Origin: a virus
Reading direction: 5' to 3' (one strand)
IMG/VR virus record: IMGVR_UViG_3300021197_001262
Location: 1 to 38,937 of that record
Length of the DNA stretch: 38,937 bases
Below are positions 25,056 to 32,645 of the stretch, one piece after another. Made by a program: the position numbers and the translations under genes. The notes below the pieces were generated by a model. That model searched no databases. It saw nothing but the letters and a program-made list of their open reading frames with translations, and had not been told where the DNA came from. Position 1 is the first letter of the stretch; each line of letters begins with the position of its first letter.

Positions 25056-26282
25056 ATGACAATTTTTTCAAACGTTTTAGATTCGTTATTCCCATCATTA
25101 AGAGGTGATTCAAAATATACAGATACTCCTTTTCCCTATTCACCACCAGTAAACTTGCAAAAATCTGCAACATGGGTAAATGTTGGCGGTGCTGAATTTG
25201 AACTTTACAAAACTACTCCAGAGCTATTTGCTATAATCAATAAGATAGCAACTTTAAGAACTAACGGAATATTTAAACACTATAGATTAAATTCTAAAGG
25301 AGAAAAAGAAGAGGTATTAGATTCTGACTATGTAAAATTATTAAACAATCCTAATGTTTTACAATCTAGTGAAATATGGCAAATTAACAGAACGGTTAAT
25401 CAATTGATTTATGGAAATGATTACACTAACGCATTAAAAGGTTCAAGACTTACAGAGGTGCCTTCAGCTCTTTGGAACTTAGCACCTAATAAAATGATTA
25501 TCAATAGAACTGGTAAGATTTGGAAGCAAACAGATATTGATAAGATAATAACTAGCTATGAGTTGTTAAATGATGGCTATGCAAATGATATATTTAAACC
25601 TTCTGAAATATTACATATTAAAAGCGCTAATTCAGTAGACCCTTTAGTAGGCGTATCTCCTTTTGAAGCATTGCAAAGACCTATATCTAATATTCGTTTA
25701 TCTTATGCTTTTAGGAACGTTATAATGGATGAACACGGAGCTTTAGGTTTTATTAGTGGAGACAATAAAGATACTATGGGAACAATTCCAATGACACCCG
25801 AACAAAGGTTAGATATAGAAAAACAATACTCTAAAAGTCACGGAATAAGAAAGGGACAAGCTAAAGTTAGAATACATAGTACACCAACTAAATGGCAGTC
25901 AACAAGTTTTAAGACTAAGGATTTAATGTTGTTTGAAGAAATAGACGCAGACAAAAGAGCCTTACTAGATGCTTATGGAGTAAATGAAAATGTGTTTTCT
26001 GGTAGTAAATCAACTTATGAGAATGTAAAAGAGGGACTAAAGTCTACTTATCAAGATGCTGTTATTCCATTGAGTAATAAAGATTGTAACGGCTTATCTG
26101 AGTTCTTAGGGTTAACTGAAAAAGGTGAGTTTATCGAACAGGACTATTCACACATTGAGTGTCTACAAGAAAATGAAGGTACTAAAGCAACTACTGCAAA
26201 CCTTAAAGCCGATGCTTATACTAAGTTAAAAGCAACTGGAGACTTTACGGAAGAAGAAATAAAAGAGATTGTTAAGCTCTAA
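25056..26282 (+). CDS. Portal protein (HK97 family), the only plus-strand gene
   Basis: 408 residues. It has the portal pattern ELYKTTPELFAIINKIATL, ...NQLIYGNDYTNALKG..., KPSEILHIKS, DPLVGVSPFEAL and LLDAYGVNENVFSG. Twelve copies form the ring through which DNA enters and leaves the head. The start is 19 bases after a -7 box. The stop overlaps the stop of terL by 11 bases, tail to tail. Having the portal reversed relative to both terL and the protease is very unusual. Confidence 0.93.
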   Translation: MTIFSNVLDSLFPSLRGDSKYTDTPFPYSPPVNLQKSATWVNVGGAEFELYKTTPELFAIINKIATLRTNGIFKHYRLNSKGEKEEVLDSDYVKLLNNPNVLQSSEIWQINRTVNQLIYGNDYTNALKGSRLTEVPSALWNLAPNKMIINRTGKIWKQTDIDKIITSYELLNDGYANDIFKPSEILHIKSANSVDPLVGVSPFEALQRPISNIRLSYAFRNVIMDEHGALGFISGDNKDTMGTIPMTPEQRLDIEKQYSKSHGIRKGQAKVRIHSTPTKWQSTSFKTKDLMLFEEIDADKRALLDAYGVNENVFSGSKSTYENVKEGLKSTYQDAVIPLSNKDCNGLSEFLGLTEKGEFIEQDYSHIECLQENEGTKATTANLKADAYTKLKATGDFTEEEIKEIVKL

Positions 26283-27444
26283 AGAAGTGAGTATAAACCC
26301 CGTACCTTATTGCATCCATTAAGTGATTCCAACTATCAATTGGAGTGTTTGTTGGCTTCCCAGTTGTTTTATCAATCATCCACATATAACGCTTCCTTTC
26401 TTCTGCTATATTCTTAGAACTAGCTGTATAGAATACGTTGTACTCATGTAATTTTAAGATTCCAGCTTTTATACTTCCAGCACCTTTGCGAGCTGGTAGA
26501 ACAGTTAATCCTAATCTTCTTTGTTGACTTATCATGTCAGGGTCATGTTCTGAATATATAGGAGTAGAAGAAGTAAATCCGTTTGACTCCCATATTATCT
26601 TTAGTTGTTTCGCTGGTATTCCTGATTCATAACAAACTTCATGTAAGTATATGTTGTTGGCTACCCTAGCTATTTTAACTCCTGCTGTAGGGTCATTAGT
26701 ATACCCATAATCTTCTGCTCCAAAGAAGTCAACATCAGGGAACTGATCGTCTGGTATCTCTTTCCAATTAGCAAATATTATACCCTCTAAATTTCCAGTT
26801 AATCCACGAGCGTAAACCTTCCACCTTTCTTTGTCTTTTATCCCTTCAGTACGGTTATGCTCTTGTTCGGTTAAAAAAGTGTTATGTCTATGGTCTGAGA
26901 TAATAAGCTCTACTGTAGCTGTTAAATCGTTGTTAGTACCAGTAGTTCCTATTAGTTTATCGTGAGCCCAAAAAGGTGCTGAGGGGTTGTAATCAATAAA
27001 TGTTTTTATTCTTGTACGTTTAGCTAACTGCCAAAATATATTCCAATCAATACCGTTCGCTTCATTAGCAAATAGATATTGCCTTTTACCTTGTTTAGCT
27101 TCTTGTTCAGATTGACACGATATAAATTCAACTACCCAACCAGTCTTAAACGTTATTGTCCTATCGGTTTCATTCCAGTTAGATATATAATCTCTTAGCC
27201 CTTCAGTAGATGATACTATATTCTTAAATGTTCTATAAGCTCCCTTTTTAAGGTTTGGAACAGTAGACCCTAGTATGGTAATTATTGGGTCAACGTCTGG
27301 GGCATTATCAACTGTAGCGTACATAGCCATAAGTTGACATAGAGCGTAAGTTTTTCCAGAATCAGTTCCACCTTGATTGATTACTATCTGTGCTTTAGAG
27401 TTGTAATTAGCGTAATACAGTGGAGCTACATCGAATTTATACAT
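26272..27444 (-). CDS. terL: Terminase large subunit
   Basis: 390 residues. Walker A is GGTDSGKT at 25-32; the Walker B-like end is YLFANEAN (123-130, Glu128). The nuclease half shows AEDYGYTNDPTAGVKI with Asp244, another acidic site near SEHDPD (about 300), and the last metal region in DSWNHLMDAIRYGVY. It pumps DNA into the head and cuts it. Close to PBSX-type terminases. The 3' end overlaps the portal gene on the other strand. Confidence 0.95.
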   Translation of the reverse strand: MYKFDVAPLYYANYNSKAQIVINQGGTDSGKTYALCQLMAMYATVDNAPDVDPIITILGSTVPNLKKGAYRTFKNIVSSTEGLRDYISNWNETDRTITFKTGWVVEFISCQSEQEAKQGKRQYLFANEANGIDWNIFWQLAKRTRIKTFIDYNPSAPFWAHDKLIGTTGTNNDLTATVELIISDHRHNTFLTEQEHNRTEGIKDKERWKVYARGLTGNLEGIIFANWKEIPDDQFPDVDFFGAEDYGYTNDPTAGVKIARVANNIYLHEVCYESGIPAKQLKIIWESNGFTSSTPIYSEHDPDMISQQRRLGLTVLPARKGAGSIKAGILKLHEYNVFYTASSKNIAEERKRYMWMIDKTTGKPTNTPIDSWNHLMDAIRYGVYTHFFRA

Positions 27445-27651
27445 TTAATCTTTACTTACAGTAGGAAGAGGTAAATCTATTTCACTCTCTTTCATTTTAT
27501 CCTTTATTTTATCTCTAAAAGATTTATTAACTCCTTGCATAGGCTTACTATTTAAAGCGTGCCTAATTAAAACATTTGACACTGACTTTATAACCATATT
27601 ATATATGAAAATAGCTATAAGCGTGTTAATTATAATTTCTGTATTTATCAT
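27445..27651 (-). CDS. Small membrane protein between terS and terL
   Basis: 68 residues with one hydrophobic segment (IIINTLIAIFIYNMVI, about 5-20) and a basic/proline tail. It abuts terL. Function unknown. Confidence 0.6.
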   Translation of the reverse strand: MINTEIIINTLIAIFIYNMVIKSVSNVLIRHALNSKPMQGVNKSFRDKIKDKMKESEIDLPLPTVSKD

Positions 27652-27662
27652 ATTTATTTTAT

Positions 27663-28205
27663 TTACTCTACTTCTGTTTCACTACTTGAAAAGCTCGGTG
27701 CGTTACCTTGATAAACGTTTATTTGTGGTGCTGTATCTTGTTTTATTTCCTTACCGTTAGTAGTATGGTCTTGATTATCTTTAAGCCCTAAAGTCCTAGC
27801 TATTATGTTTGAATTAAATATACCTACAGTAGCTCCTTCCCATTGTTGGTTCTCAATAAAATCCTCTACCTCCCTTATGACGCTTAAAAAATCGTCACTT
27901 GCAGTCTTCTTAAAATTAGTCAACCAAGTCCTAGAACACCCGATAAAATGATACCATCCAGCTTTAGTATATGGTCTTTGTGTTGGCTTAACTTCTGACA
28001 TAAATCCTTTATCAGACTGCACTTCTTTTGTAGATTCCCAAGGGTTATTGTCACACCATGTAAAATACTCTGAAGCTGAGTTAACTAAATCTTCTGGAGT
28101 TTCAAAAAGCTTTTTCCTTCCATGTCTTGACCTCATAGTCCAAAAACTATTCCCAGTCCTTCTATTTACTGGTGAACTTTCTTTTTTTTTGCTTTCTTGC
28201 TCCAT
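27663..28205 (-). CDS. terS: Terminase small subunit
   Basis: 180 residues. It contains KKLFETPEDLVNSASEYFTWCDNN, TKAGWYHFIGCSRTWLTNFKK and IARTLGLKD, the pattern of phage terminase small subunits with an N-terminal helix-turn-helix. It recognises the phage DNA and recruits TerL. Its order upstream of terL fits. The first 40 bases overlap the previous gene. Confidence 0.82.
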   Translation of the reverse strand: MEQESKKKESSPVNRRTGNSFWTMRSRHGRKKLFETPEDLVNSASEYFTWCDNNPWESTKEVQSDKGFMSEVKPTQRPYTKAGWYHFIGCSRTWLTNFKKTASDDFLSVIREVEDFIENQQWEGATVGIFNSNIIARTLGLKDNQDHTTNGKEIKQDTAPQINVYQGNAPSFSSSETEVE

Positions 28206-28333
28206 AGGGTATTAATTAATTTATTTAGTTTCTTTTTTCTTCCATCACATCCACAACCTTCTGGAACTAATTTTTTTAAGCCATTAATAGTTGTTAATGC
28301 TTCGATAGTATCTCCTAGTCCTTTATGTTTCAT
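28166..28333 (-). CDS. Small CxC protein before terS, 55 residues
   Basis: The sequence has PEGCGCDGRKKKLNKLI and a very basic end. Similar small Cys proteins with RKxKLN near terminases are familiar from Bacteroidota phages. It is the first gene of the packaging operon and overlaps terS by 40 bases. A metal-binding packaging aid is possible. Confidence 0.65.
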   Translation of the reverse strand: MKHKGLGDTIEALTTINGLKKLVPEGCGCDGRKKKLNKLINTLWSKKAKKKKVHQ

Positions 28334-28336
28334 GTG

Positions 28337-28366
28337 TAAATATACGAATTTATTATTTAATGAAAA
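28337..28366 (-). promoter_or_regulatory. Weak promoter of the packaging operon
   Basis: TATATTTA (28344-28337) lies 19 bases from TTT (28366-28364). Both boxes are one base off the consensus. It lies directly before the start at 28333 and partly inside the terminator of the previous gene. Confidence 0.35.
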
Positions 28367-28394
28367 ACCCCTACTAATTTAATAGTAAGGGTTT
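28365..28394 (-). terminator. Intrinsic terminator after the secreted-protein gene
   Basis: A 12-bp stem in the RNA (28383-28394 with 28365-28376, one G-U pair, loop of six) is followed by a U-rich run. It separates the secreted-protein gene from the packaging operon. Confidence 0.8.
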
Positions 28395-28415
28395 ACCTTG
28401 TTGGGTAAATATAAT

Positions 28416-29084
28416 TTAGTAATTATAAGTATTAATAACCTTCTCTCTAAAACCATTATCATAAGCTTTAATAACTATCTGATTCAACGGTAAATTGTTT
28501 TGATTTAAAACTCTGCCATTTAAGTCATAGTAAAAAAATGCTCCATTACCTTGTTTTACTGATTCTTCTTTTATCTCAGTATAAGCATAATCACAATTTA
28601 TTCCTTCGTCCCAAGTGTTGTTTATATTCCAACCTGTTACTACCATATCTAAATTACTTAATATAGAAACGTTTAAGTAACCGTATTTGTATTTATGTTG
28701 ATTATCTACAGTGTCTAGCCTTAATAGCCTAAAAGGTACGTTATACTCTCCCTCTGTAGCTTCTGTAACGTTTTGCTCTCTCATGTAAGCATAAGTGTTT
28801 TGCCATTCCTTAAACTCATCTAAATAGCCTTGACACTCTCTTACTATTTCGTTATTGTTTATAGATAGTATTTCACCTCCATAAATTACACCAATAGCAT
28901 TATATATTGAGTCGTTATTAGATATAGATATATCATTTACACCATCTACATCATCTACAATATCTATGTATAAAGTTTGTACGCTTAAGTACTCTATTAG
29001 TATTGTAGTGTCAGTATGTGTTATTTGAGCTTTAAAACTAGTTAAAGCAATTAATGTTAATAGTAATGTAGTTAATGTTTTCAT
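28416..29084 (-). CDS. Secreted protein with T9SS-like C-terminal end
   Basis: 222 residues. Signal peptide: MKTLTTLLLTLIALTSFKAQ, with cleavage after A19 or so. The last 40 residues include FFYYDLNGRVLNQN and NQIVIKAYDNGFREKV. These resemble the T9SS type A sorting domain ('YDLxGRxV... G.Y.vk...g....K'), but are shorter. Position alone between terS and the early genes, with its own leader and terminator, marks it as a separately controlled accessory (moron-like) gene. A surface role such as superinfection exclusion is possible. Confidence 0.65.
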   Translation of the reverse strand: MKTLTTLLLTLIALTSFKAQITHTDTTILIEYLSVQTLYIDIVDDVDGVNDISISNNDSIYNAIGVIYGGEILSINNNEIVRECQGYLDEFKEWQNTYAYMREQNVTEATEGEYNVPFRLLRLDTVDNQHKYKYGYLNVSILSNLDMVVTGWNINNTWDEGINCDYAYTEIKEESVKQGNGAFFYYDLNGRVLNQNNLPLNQIVIKAYDNGFREKVINTYNY

Positions 29085-29387
29085 GTTGTTTGTTTTTATT
29101 AGTTAATATATTACTTATGTTAGATTCTAAAGTTTAAGAAAGGTAAGAAAAATTAAGTTTATCCCCTTACCCCTTATAAGAAGATAAACCTATTTAACTT
29201 ACCAAATAGTTGTTTTACTTCCGTTGAGTTCTGAAAGATAAGATTAGGCTCTTAAGTAGTGACAAGTTTGTCGAAACACTTTCTTAAGATTTAAAAGTTA
29301 GAATCCTAGGTGTTATCCGTTATGCTATTTATGATTTGATTGATTACTTAGCCACTCAATTAATTTTATGTAATGGCTTTAAAACAA
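29085..29387 (-). other. Gene-free leader region with RNA folds before the secreted-protein gene
   Basis: No gene seen. On the minus strand it could be read as a long leader of the gene at 29084. It has a 13-bp hairpin (29177-29189 with 29157-29169, two G-U pairs, loop UAAGGGG) followed by a U-rich run. It also has an imperfect nested hairpin with outer CTTAAG arms at 29251-29256 and 29283-29288. Confidence 0.5.
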
Positions 29388-29477
29388 AAAAGCCTACTCC
29401 AAGGTCGCGTTGAGTAAGCTTTTAAACGTTGATAAATCAACAAATGTCTTTTAAGATTATCTAAAGCGCGACAATAG
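29388..29477 (-). ncRNA. Small RNA or leader, pseudoknot element 2
   Basis: From the promoter at 29484-29513, an RNA would begin near 29477. A 12-bp stem (29412-29423 with 29388-29399, one G-U) has a 12-base loop that contains 29404-29409, the exact complement of 29467-29472 at the RNA 5' end (GUCGCG with CGCGAC). Six U residues follow the stem, so it could end a transcript of about 95 bases. Same design as elements near 2.65 and 38.7 kb. Confidence 0.62.
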
Positions 29478-29483
29478 ATATGA

Positions 29484-29513
29484 CAAATGTAATAACTTAT
29501 TTTTAATAAACAA
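29484..29513 (-). promoter_or_regulatory. Promoter, TTG-N19-TACATTTG
   Basis: TTG (29513-29511), 19 bases, TACATTTG (29491-29484): an exact match to the Bacteroidota consensus. It drives pseudoknot element 2 and perhaps the secreted-protein gene. Confidence 0.75.
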
Positions 29514-29542
29514 GTATTTTTGTAATAAAGTTTATCATAGTT

Positions 29543-29917
29543 CTAATTGTTTATAGTTAGTTCTTCACCAGTTAAAGCGAAATAAAGGTTTTGTAATTGA
29601 TGTAAATACATTAATATAGTTGCTTTATATTTTCCAGTTTTAGGCTCATTTAATAAAAAATCAACGGTTCCAGTTTTAATATTTCCATGTAACAATAACC
29701 AATCTTTTTCATAGTTTGTACCTATTTTTTCAAACCCCATCTTAATCAACCACTCTTCTGTTAGTGGTATAGGTTTGATAACACCTCCACTAGAAGTTCC
29801 GTAAGCATCCTTATAAACATTGCCATAACCTTGTCTAGAATCTAAACTAACCACTTCCATTAAGTTGTAATGCTTGTCGTATACTAAATTACCTATCCTT
29901 AAATCTTGTGCTTTCAT
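29543..29917 (-). CDS. Hypothetical phage protein (MKAQDLRIGNLVY type)
   Basis: 124 residues. It begins MKAQDLRIGNLVYDKHYNLM and ends LHQLQNLYFALTGEELTI, a pattern I recall as common in phages and prophages of Bacteroidota, with no established function. It is the last gene of the accessory operon. Confidence 0.72.
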   Translation of the reverse strand: MKAQDLRIGNLVYDKHYNLMEVVSLDSRQGYGNVYKDAYGTSSGGVIKPIPLTEEWLIKMGFEKIGTNYEKDWLLLHGNIKTGTVDFLLNEPKTGKYKATILMYLHQLQNLYFALTGEELTINN

Positions 29918-29997
29918 TTTTCTTTCTTTTTAATCCACGCCTTAAACAGCTTTTCTATTAGTTTACTAGTTTTTGGTATTGTGTAGGTTGGTTTCAT
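29914..29997 (-). CDS. Very small basic protein, 27 residues
   Basis: MKPTYTIPKTSKLIEKLFKA at the start and a Lys-rich end. ATGA overlaps at both ends with its neighbours argue for translation. Confidence 0.5.
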   Translation of the reverse strand: MKPTYTIPKTSKLIEKLFKAWIKKKEK

Positions 29998-30227
29998 AAC
30001 TCTTTAATATTTTCTTCGTCTATATTTATATAGTCATCAGCTTCTATACTCACACTGCCATAGTCAGAATCTGTAACACCTATCAATTTGTCACACCCTC
30101 CATTACCACAATATCCATTTACAGACCCTTCCTCGCGAGCTAACTCAATAGCTTCATCAATACTATTTGCTTCTAGTTCCATTTCTATATAGAAAGTTCC
30201 TTTTGCTGTTATCTTATATTTACTCAT
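29994..30227 (-). CDS. Hypothetical small acidic protein
   Basis: 77 residues. A beta-alpha start (YKITAKGTFYIEMELEANS, then IDEAIELAREEG) looks like a short ferredoxin-like or DpnD/PcfM-like fold. There are two cysteines in the middle (GYCGNGGCD). Function unknown. Confidence 0.62.
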   Translation of the reverse strand: MSKYKITAKGTFYIEMELEANSIDEAIELAREEGSVNGYCGNGGCDKLIGVTDSDYGSVSIEADDYINIDEENIKEL

Positions 30228-30234
30228 ATCTTAC

Positions 30235-30372
30235 TTATTTAACCTTAACCACATCCTTAACATTATATTCTGTAGAGCAATCCTTAGCATTTATATAAGT
30301 ATCTCTTAGAGAGCTTTTATATACTTCTACTTCTGTTCCGTTCTTTAATCTAATTGTTATTACTTTGTTCAT
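30235..30372 (-). CDS. Small hypothetical protein, 45 residues
   Basis: Begins MNKVITIRLKNGTEVEVYKS. It fills the gap between its neighbours with 7 and 16 bases left over. No motif. Confidence 0.55.
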   Translation of the reverse strand: MNKVITIRLKNGTEVEVYKSSLRDTYINAKDCSTEYNVKDVVKVK

Positions 30373-30388
30373 ATTTTTTGTTTTTTAT

Positions 30389-30751
30389 TTACTTATTTTC
30401 ATTGTACCACTTTTCGAATTGTGTTATAGCTTCTTGTTGGGCTTCTGGACGGGATTCAAATAAATTACCGTCATAGTATGGAGAAAACACATCTCCTTTT
30501 CCAAACTCATTTACACCTAACAAGTAACCTACACTATCTCCAAAAGCTTGTACTACTCCCCATTGCATTTCTATAGGCTGTCTGTAATAATCACCTAAAG
30601 CGTCTAGTATCTCAGGTTCGTCATTTTTTAATATAGCTTTAGCTAACTCTCCTGCTTCTTCCTGTAATTTAACATACTGTGTTTTTGGATCACCACTTTT
30701 ATAAATACCTTTTTCTTTTGCCCATTGTCTAATTAAATCGAAGTTTTCCAT
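30389..30751 (-). CDS. MazG-type N-terminus fused to an unrelated phage tail region
   Basis: 120 residues. Residues 1-54 follow the start of MazG-like proteins (WAKEKGIYKSGDPKTQYVKL, QEEAGELAKAIL, then EILDALGD), keeping the first metal-binding helices. After GD the MazG pattern stops, and YYRQPIEMQWGVVQAFGDSV to YDGNLFESRPEAQQEAITQF follows, which I recall from other phage proteins. There is no break in the frame. It is either an evolutionary fusion or a half-sized MazG that dimerises. Confidence 0.6.
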   Translation of the reverse strand: MENFDLIRQWAKEKGIYKSGDPKTQYVKLQEEAGELAKAILKNDEPEILDALGDYYRQPIEMQWGVVQAFGDSVGYLLGVNEFGKGDVFSPYYDGNLFESRPEAQQEAITQFEKWYNENK

Positions 30752-30752
30752 T

Positions 30753-31022
30753 TTATTTGTTTTTATTGTTTATATAATTATTCATACTACCTAAATAAGA
30801 AACAGCATCTAATAAGTTATCTTCTTTATGAGAATAACTCTCTCTTGATAATTTTAATGCTACCATGCATTTATACATGTCTTCTGTTGTTATTGTCTTA
30901 GAAGTCATTAGAGTTGCTATTTTAGCTGCTTTATTCATACTCTCTTCAAATGGTCCATACATTCTTTCTTTTTCTTCAGACCTTTTATTTGTTATTTCAT
31001 TTGCTTTTTCTAAAATATTCAT
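30753..31022 (-). CDS. DUF6378-like phage protein
   Basis: 89 residues when started at MNILEKANEITNKRSEEKER (31022). I choose this start because the upstream gene ends at 31027; an earlier ATG at 31046 would overlap it. The pattern ERMYGPFEESMNKAAKIATLM with MYKCMVALKLSRES is known from many phage proteins (DUF6378), of unknown role. Confidence 0.75.
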   Translation of the reverse strand: MNILEKANEITNKRSEEKERMYGPFEESMNKAAKIATLMTSKTITTEDMYKCMVALKLSRESYSHKEDNLLDAVSYLGSMNNYINNKNK

Positions 31023-31026
31023 GATA

Positions 31027-31170
31027 TTATTTTTTATCCAACGCACTTTTAAGTAAGTGGTTAATTTCTTTGTTTACGCTTCTATCATTTTCAGAAGCCA
31101 ACCGAACTATCTTTTCAAATAACTCGGTTGGAATTTCAATTAGTTTCTTTTTCGTTTTACAAGTTTCCAT
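31027..31170 (-). CDS. Small ribbon-helix-helix protein, 47 residues
   Basis: The stretch LIEIPTELFEKIVRLASEND with SVNKEINHLLKSAL has the beta strand and two helices of the Arc/MetJ fold. Such proteins bind DNA as dimers. It overlaps the previous gene by 14 bases. It may control nearby early genes. Confidence 0.72.
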   Translation of the reverse strand: METCKTKKKLIEIPTELFEKIVRLASENDRSVNKEINHLLKSALDKK

Positions 31171-31528
31171 ATCCGTTACCTTTAGAGTTTTGAAGTTTAC
31201 AAATTGATTTGTTTAAATTGTTTGGAACGTTTTGAAGCCTTGTTTTAAGAGTTGAGTAAATAACAAAAGTTGTCAAACATTGTTTCCCCCATTTAGATTG
31301 AAATTCTTTTTTTGCTTCAATTTCCTTTTTAACTTGCTTTTTATATTCTTCTGTAATTACTCCTTCAACTTTAAAAGTTACTTTTTTGCCAGCTTCACAA
31401 ACTTTATGAAGTTTTTTAATATCTTCCTCTATTGTTGTTTCTTCGTTCATCAGTGCGTCTAATTTCGCTTCAAGTTCTTCGGTTGTATATTCTTTACAGT
31501 TGTTGTTATTTAGTTCAATTGTTGTCAT
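31157..31528 (-). CDS. Hypothetical charged protein
   Basis: 123 residues, helical and Lys/Glu-rich (ELEAKLDALMNEETTIEEDI), then a strand-rich middle (KKVTFKVEGVITEEYKKQV). No motif. It starts about 29 bases after the expected start of the weak promoter at 31564. Confidence 0.6.
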   Translation of the reverse strand: MTTIELNNNNCKEYTTEELEAKLDALMNEETTIEEDIKKLHKVCEAGKKVTFKVEGVITEEYKKQVKKEIEAKKEFQSKWGKQCLTTFVIYSTLKTRLQNVPNNLNKSICKLQNSKGNGYGNL

Positions 31529-31563
31529 TTTGTTTTTGTTTTTGTTTTAATGATTAACTGATA

Positions 31564-31593
31564 CAAATATACATATATATTTTATATATATAA
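31564..31593 (-). promoter_or_regulatory. Promoter candidate, TTA-N19-TATATTTG
   Basis: The -7 box TATATTTG (31571-31564) is perfect. The triplet at 31593-31591 is TTA rather than TTG, so the score is lower. It precedes the gene at 31528. Confidence 0.45.
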
Positions 31594-31707
31594 TAGATAT
31601 ACAAAGAAATATTAAAAATATTTTTCCAACGCTAAAAAATAAAAGCATATAACAACAAATAAAGGGCATTCGTTCCTCACGCACCATATACTAATCGTTG
31701 TGCTTAA

Positions 31708-31836
31708 TTATTTTGCCAACGCTACCCTTATGCTTTGACGTATTTCGTGGTTTACACTCGTCCCGTTTTCTTTAGCTAACTTCTTTAGTTGCTCTAATTG
31801 TTCTGGTTCAATTCTTATTTGATATGGTATTTTCAT
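31708..31836 (-). CDS. Small ribbon-helix-helix protein, 42 residues
   Basis: MKIPYQIRIEPEQLEQLKKL, then AKENGTSVNHEIRQSIRVAL: a clear Arc-like ribbon-helix-helix unit with almost nothing else. It overlaps the previous gene by 29 bases. A direct repeat CCAACGCTA (31625 and 31715 regions) lies at and after its end. Confidence 0.75.
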   Translation of the reverse strand: MKIPYQIRIEPEQLEQLKKLAKENGTSVNHEIRQSIRVALAK

Positions 31837-32035
31837 AGTTAATTATTTCTTTTATTTTGTCACTTGTTATATCTTCATTAAAAATATAATCTTTAAATGA
31901 GTTATCATCAGATAAAATAGAAATGCAAATTTCATTATTATGACATCCTATATTTTTAGGTGCTGATTTCACTATTGTAACATTATTTTCTTCCAATAAT
32001 ATTGATAGCTTTTTTAAAATTTCCTTAGTTTTCAT
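31808..32035 (-). CDS. Hypothetical protein
   Basis: 75 residues with a helical start (TKEILKKLSILLEENNV), no motif. It is coupled by ATGA to the gene upstream and overlaps the small ribbon-helix-helix gene downstream. Confidence 0.6.
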   Translation of the reverse strand: MKTKEILKKLSILLEENNVTIVKSAPKNIGCHNNEICISILSDDNSFKDYIFNEDITSDKIKEIINYENTISNKN

Positions 32036-32295
32036 AATTTTGTTTCATTTTCAATAAAATCAGTAGCTAAACAAACTAACGAGTCATAACTATCTAAATT
32101 AATAGTTGTGTCTGTTTTATATACCAATAACTCAACTAATAAAGTTATAAACTCTTCTTTATTATTAAAGCAAATAGAGGAGTTTATTAAATTGTAGTAT
32201 TCATTAACTTCTACTTTATTTTGAATATTATCTCCATCATGTACCATCTCGCTCAATCTTAATGCTACTTTTTTTAAATCTAATTTATCGGTCAT
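32032..32295 (-). CDS. Hypothetical protein
   Basis: 87 residues, leucine-rich helices, acidic. No motif. It overlaps the next gene as ATGA and lies 41 bases after the gene at 32337. Confidence 0.6.
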   Translation of the reverse strand: MTDKLDLKKVALRLSEMVHDGDNIQNKVEVNEYYNLINSSICFNNKEEFITLLVELLVYKTDTTINLDSYDSLVCLATDFIENETKL

Positions 32296-32336
32296 TTGTC
32301 AGATATTCTTTTTTATCGGTCTTAAACACGATATTA

Positions 32337-32558
32337 TTAAAATTGTATATTTAAGTACTTCTTGGCTTTTTCAGTTAAAAAAAAGTTTTTAGATGATGAA
32401 TATTTGTTCCCAAACGCATCAACACTATAATTATTTGTTATTTTAATTAAACCTAAATCTTGAAACAAAGCAACATTAAAAAAAACCTTTTGCTTATTTT
32501 TTATTTTGTTTAGTGTATTTTTTAGTTCTAAAATATCCTTTCTTTCTTGTATTGTCAT
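32337..32558 (-). CDS. Hypothetical protein, possible winged-helix
   Basis: 73 residues. FFNVALFQDLGLIKITNNYS then KNFFLTEKAKKYLN reads like the end of a winged-helix domain (helix, wing strand, helix), but this is weak. It is the first gene after the promoter at 32583-32612. Confidence 0.55.
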   Translation of the reverse strand: MTIQERKDILELKNTLNKIKNKQKVFFNVALFQDLGLIKITNNYSVDAFGNKYSSSKNFFLTEKAKKYLNIQF

Positions 32559-32582
32559 ATCTATTTGTTTTTGTTTACGGTG

Positions 32583-32612
32583 TAAAGATACTATAATACT
32601 TTAAATATACAA
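32583..32612 (-). promoter_or_regulatory. Promoter, TTG-N19-TATCTTTA
   Basis: TTG (32612-32610), 19 bases, TATCTTTA (32590-32583): one mismatch in the last base of the -7 box. The expected leader to the gene at 32558 is short. Confidence 0.65.
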
Positions 32613-32645
32613 CTACAATACGTAAAAACTTTACATTTATTTTTA

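Noticed and set aside
29085-29542. Phage attachment site or tRNA in the gene-free region
   Set aside because: No integrase in the genome, no tRNA cloverleaf could be drawn, and the structure fits a promoter plus RNA leader better.
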